Positions 59,906-64,000 of a DNA stretch of 64,000 bases are shown here, piece after piece. Positions within the stretch are counted from its first letter, which is position 1. Each line of letters begins with the position of its first letter. The DNA comes from Atriophallophorus winterbourni (taxonomy: Eukaryota > Platyhelminthes > Trematoda > Plagiorchiida > Microphallidae). The notes beneath the pieces were generated by a model, which had not been told where the DNA came from, ran no database searches, and saw only the letters and a program-made list of their open reading frames with translations. The position numbers and the translations under genes are program-made. The DNA is taken from positions 56,707 through 120,706 of the forward strand of contig JACCGJ010005251.1 of assembly GCA_013407085.1 (NCBI GenBank). The letters are read 5' to 3'.

Positions 59906-61370
59906 ATCCAATAAAAGATGAGTTTAGGAACAATATTGGGATTCAGAGCACTATGTATACTACGCTGCAAGCCAGACCTGGTGCGAATGATCATAAACGA
60001 CACAATGCATGACCACACATCAGAGCCTTTCAACGAACCCATAAATCAATAACACTTTCGAAGAAAATTTGACCCGGTGAGGAATTCGTCTATGAAATGG
60101 CACACAAGCGTACAGGCAATGACATTGCGACTCAGCAGTGGACACGGATAGTTGTAAATGTAGATAAAATCAGATTAGATGGCTGATCGGTATAAAACAC
60201 CCGCTCATGCCACTGAAAGCGGGGTGAAACCAGACGACAAATGGATGCTTAAACGAGTAGCTGGGTTTGAAAATGATACAACGTAGGTGCATGTAAAAGT
60301 TATAGGGTTCAAGAATAACTGAAAGGAGTAAAATGTATGTGCAAGGTCAAACTTGTCCGAATCCACAGAGAAACAGCGATAGATTGATAACACGCGTCAA
60401 TGCTCAGGCGCTATACAATCATGCTTAAGACAACAGGGGAAGGGAGGAGACTTCACAATGTACGGGTGCCTATTAGGATAAGACCAGTATCAACGGTGTT
60501 CAAACGACTGCAAGCGACGGGAAAGAGTTTGAAGATTAGAGCCAGCAGTCGTTCTTTTTACGCTGTATGCAACATGTATTCATATGTGTTCATAATGCAC
60601 GACAGCAGATGCAGTATGTAAATGGCTTTCGTAGCTATAGTCGTCGTGGTATGCGCGCTAGGACATGAGAATAATAAGTGTTTAGTTTCAGAGTCTAGAC
60701 CGAAATGCAGTGGGCCGAGAACGTGATGACTTACTGCTGTCTTGTTTGGTATGAGTTATTCGGATGGAGCCAGGAGAACAGCAATGGGTCATGGAGGTAT
60801 ACACATCGTTGCACCAGGAAACCTACCTTCATGACGTTGACATGAGGTTGACAAGCGATATATATTTTAGAAATTTTCATAGTTTTCACTGGATTCTCAC
60901 ATACCGCTTTCAGAATATATCGAAGTACAAGAATGGAGACAGAGGTGAGAAGTCGTTGAAGAGAAATTAGAACTTGATTGATGTGGTGCGCACAGCTTGA
61001 TCGAATTGATAGGCAAAGATACAAAAGTAATCAAGCTTACTTAACTAACCAAACGTCCCACTCCATTAAGGGAATAGGAAATAGAAGTAGGATGAAATAT
61101 GTTTGGCTTCACAACACCGCTATAACAGGTCCAATTTGACATAAATTGTGGCATTCCAATCAAATACACGGGTGCAGAAACAATGTCTGTGTGTGGTCTC
61201 CCCAGTTCGTTGTGTATTAATGAGATATTCACATAGGCGGAATACAGGGACTTAGCCTGATTCAATCCACTTCGAGATTTGAGCATCTTTTCATTACACC
61301 TTACCAGTTTCTCACAATCATATTTATAAGGACGTACTCATGAAACAAATGCTCTTCGTGATAATTGCAA
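59906..61370 (-). other. Sulfite oxidase intron sequence
   Basis: No feature recognised with confidence. Confidence 0.4.
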
Positions 61371-61374
61371 CCAA

Positions 61375-61450
61375 CCGGTTGTATGACTGTTAAGCATTCG
61401 GTACATGATACCATTGTAATGCAGTGCTTGGTGATTATGATAACACATCA
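61375..61450 (+). repeat. SINE-like repeat, 3' fragment
   Basis: gactgttaagcattcggtac...taatgcagtgc...gattatgat matches the end of the repeat at 53588-53865. Confidence 0.5.
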
Positions 61451-61499
61451 TCAACAGGGCAACAACAAAACACACGATGTTTTCAAAGGAACAAAGCAC

Positions 61500-62050
61500 G
61501 GGGGATGATATTCAAGAGGGTACGTTTACAGAGTGGCGATTCGCCCAGTTCTAACTTATGGATGCGAGACGTGGCCTGTGCGGGTGGAGGATATGCGGAA
61601 ACTAGAGTTTTTCGACCACCGGTGTATCCGACGCATCCTCAATGTCCGATGGGATGAGCGAGTATCGAATGACGAGGTTCGCCACCGTTGTTTTGATATC
61701 CCTCGCACGAGTTCGATATTGCGACAACACCGACTGAGATGGTTTGGCCACATCCTGAGAAGCTCGGACGCTGAACTAATCAGGGTGACACTATCGCCAA
61801 ATGGCGATAGTGCGTAGAATGGCGTTGTCGTCGCGGAGGACAAGTGAAGACTTGGCTCGCTACCGTGAGATCGGACGTAGAGCTGCTTGGTCTACGATCG
61901 GTTTACGGATGGCGCACGTGGGACTGGACTTGGCTGAAAATCTGCGCGGATCTCGCTTCTAACCGCCGAGCGTGGGTGCCTGCAATCCGTGACATCAACG
62001 AAGTCGACTCATCCTCCAGGAGAAGATAGTCGCACAAAAGTAAAGTAAGT
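61500..62050 (+). mobile_element. LINE-C, 5'-truncated RTE-like copy
   Basis: Frame 61533-61817 has VLTYGCETWPVRVEDMRKLE, FDHRCIRRILNVRWDERVSN and LRQHRLRWFGHILRSSD. After a shift, 61844-62029 has [34 protein letters not shown]. It ends with a taaagtaagtaag tail about 75 bases from the next sulfite oxidase exon. Confidence 0.88.
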
Positions 62051-62123
62051 AAGGACACGTCAACCTACAAGTCAGGATGGAGCATGGCACATCAGCGAAA
62101 ACGTTGCACAACGAATAACGTAC

Positions 62124-62409
62124 GCCCGTGAGCCATTTAACTTGACGCGCACCGACCGAGCCGGGGACGATGGCACGCAACGGGTATCCGTGGTCACGTG
62201 GTAGCGGTTCCCCATTCATCTCGTACGCGATAAGCACGTCCATCGCGGGATCCAAAGCCCACTCGATTGGCAACGATGCCCCGAATACATCGCCCAACAC
62301 ATCCATGTCACTACCTGTCAAAGGATTTGTGAATGGAAAGTCGGTCAACTCCGTCGGTTTACTTTCGTTTAGAGTTTGAGCTTGTTCTGCGGCACCATTG
62401 TTGGCTAGG
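62124..62409 (-). CDS. SUOX: Sulfite oxidase exon (Mo-cofactor domain)
   Basis: It encodes [40 protein letters not shown] and [14 protein letters not shown], including the conserved RDHG-P-R substrate-site segment and GAR-VKWL. Donor CACGGGC/GTACGT. The upstream boundary is less sure: an acceptor GATTAG at 62410 fits, but two others lie within 25 bases. An N-terminal stretch ([20 protein letters not shown]) is extra relative to the vertebrate enzyme. Earlier exons (heme domain, cofactor-binding cysteine) must lie beyond the window. Confidence 0.88.
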
Positions 62410-62664
62410 CTAATCATTCAAAACAGTGGTCATAAGGCGTGAAGTTAGTCGTCGTAATCTATTGTTTTGAGGCTCATGGGGTTCGAAAGTCTAATGTCCA
62501 TTACCACGGTCCTGTTTGTGTGAAGTAAATGACTATAAGGGTGCAGTTCTATAAAAAGTGCTACTATGAGTTGGAACCGTTCTGGGGAAAGACGATATAG
62601 TCCATCAGGGAGAGGACAAAATATTCACATTTATGAAGTCGATGTTCTGATAGAGATAGAATCG

Positions 62665-62895
62665 TATGATATGAAATCACAAGCCTGATCCAGGCAATGT
62701 GCCGCACAGTCAGAGACTGCACGAGGGCTAAGATACTGTTAGGTTGCCCAGGCATAGACAGATATGAAGGGGGAAATAGAAATGGTAGTGAGACTCCAGC
62801 GTGTTTCAGCATGCAGCTCACTACCGTTGGCCAATAAATTTAGCGTGATGTTAGCCGCACAACACAAAAATGCTGCACGATTGCACATCCGTGCA
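62665..62895 (+). repeat. GGTATGG repeat family, copy
   Basis: cgtatgatatgaaatcacaag then tccaggcaatgtgccgcaca, ctgttaggttgcccaggc, gagactccagcgtgtttcag, and the terminal gcacgattgcacatccgtgc. Confidence 0.82.
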
Positions 62896-62954
62896 AGGAG
62901 ATAGAATCGTACTCAAGTACAGTAGCGAGGATATTTGTCTATTATGTAAGGAAG

Positions 62955-63430
62955 TGAAACGTGTCAGGAAGCTGCCATGCTGCTAAAGTTTGGGCCGCGA
63001 AAAGGCTATCCACAAAATGATCATTCATTCAATCAACGAGTACTTGACGAATACCTTTACTAAAAATCTATGATTTCGGCAAACATCGACATTATACGAT
63101 TCAAAACTTCCCATTCAGTCGTAAACTTAATTGTTCATGGTAAAATTCGACATACGTTTGATTAATCTTCAGCGTTTCCCATTGAAGCGCGGAGGAATGG
63201 TTGTTATGATGCGGGATAGTGAAAGCCGCAAGGAAGCTGTCATGCTGATATCGCTCTACTTGCTTGCTTGAATCTATCTTTGATTCGAGGTGTAAATACC
63301 TCCTATAGATTCAGTAGCTTCTTAGGTCGCAACCTTCCCAAGCCTTTTACGAGTTTTAACATATTATGTTGTATGGCAGTTAACCACTAGGTGTAATACT
63401 GTGCACATGATGATGATGATTATGAGTAAC
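62955..63430 (+). repeat. SINE-like repeat with (GAT)n tail
   Basis: The main copy is 63205-63430 (gatagtgaaagccgcaaggaagctgtcatg... to gtgtaatactgtgcacatgatgatgatgat). A second scrap of its start lies at 62955-62985. Confidence 0.68.
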
Positions 63431-64000
63431 ATATGCCAGCAGTATGATATTGCAAAGGTTTATAGAGTGCGCAGATAATTTGAATAGCGGAGCGAAAACA
63501 TCATTGAAAGCTTTCGATAGATCGGGTCTTCAGGGCCAACAGATAAAAACTACACTCACTCGACGACACAAATGCGGGCGCATGGCTTCAGCGATGTAGC
63601 TGGTGTGATATTACCGACTTGACAAGCACTACAATGCCGCACTTATTTTTATGATCATTGTGATTAGCATGTGAATTAAGTGGGGAACTGAACTGAAACG
63701 ATCTAGGTGCAGGGTGTGTGTGAGCAATAACAAGGCATCGTGTTCTACATGTATCCTAAAGTTGAATAATACGGATCTGAGTCAGCGACTCTTCGCTTCG
63801 TAAGCATGCACATCACTGCTGTGACACCCCAATCTCGATTTAGAAAATCAAATCAAGTCCAATTTCCATTAAAAGGGGCCTGAAACGGAAGAATTAGGGT
63901 TAAGCGAACATCCCTCGTTTACCTCGAAGCAACGAACTCTCGCTTCGAATGCGCGTTCGTTTACCACTGAACACATGAAATCGGGTACCACAAAATACAA
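63431..64000. other. Right edge, no recognised feature
   Basis: No gene, exon or repeat family recognised. Upstream sulfite oxidase exons should lie further right. Confidence 0.4.

Noticed and set aside
61556..61843. Minus-strand frame of 95 codons
   Set aside because: It is a shadow of the LINE-C reverse transcriptase frame on the plus strand.

Overview
This 64 kb window is eukaryotic, intron-rich and full of retrotransposons. The combination of Penelope-like elements, CR1-type and RTE-like LINEs, hammerhead-ribozyme repeats, very short introns at a gene's 5' end and an L1/neuroglian homologue fits a digenean flatworm (fluke) genome best. The genus cannot be fixed from sequence alone. Coding DNA is a small fraction, and most open reading frames are fragments of mobile elements or noise.

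Host genes. (1) Bases 1-2327, minus strand: a probable tetraspanin-type membrane protein, two exons, 3' end outside the window. (2) Bases 12070-33003, minus strand: a complete L1CAM/neuroglian-family adhesion receptor. I could join 21 exons with GT-AG sites and consistent phase from signal peptide to stop: 4320 nt, 1439 residues, six Ig domains, five FN3 domains, one transmembrane helix and an unusual cytoplasmic tail. (3) About 55.9-62.4 kb, minus strand: the C-terminal half of sulfite oxidase in three exons; the N-terminal part lies beyond the right edge and the last exon was not found. (4) An isolated exon of an ABCB6-like half transporter at 7086-7297, plus strand, lies between pieces of a broken LINE.

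Mobile DNA by region. 2.8-11.4 kb is a nest: a CR1-type LINE (ORF1 and ORF2) broken by another LINE, by a Penelope-like element with inverted termini, and by the ABCB6-like exon. The neuroglian introns hold LINE copies (13.1-15.0 and 26.2-27.95 kb), LTR-like repeats and two SINE-like repeats carrying hammerhead ribozymes. 30.86-31.38 kb is a large inverted repeat. 35.5-36.5 kb is a CR1 reverse transcriptase. 38.6-43.7 kb appears to be a three-level nest (Penelope, then CR1, then a pogo/Tigger DNA transposon). 45.74-47.90 kb is a small Gypsy-type LTR element with both LTRs. 52-64 kb mixes repeat families around the sulfite oxidase exons.

Most striking signal: hammerhead ribozyme motifs in three different repeat contexts (a SINE with a pol III-like B box, Penelope terminal repeats, and a short family that tends to form inverted pairs). 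Several have an intact catalytic core and a GUC cleavage triplet. I refer to the main LINE family with a C-terminal zinc finger as LINE-A, the CR1-type elements as CR1, and the LINE at 61.5-62.05 kb as LINE-C.
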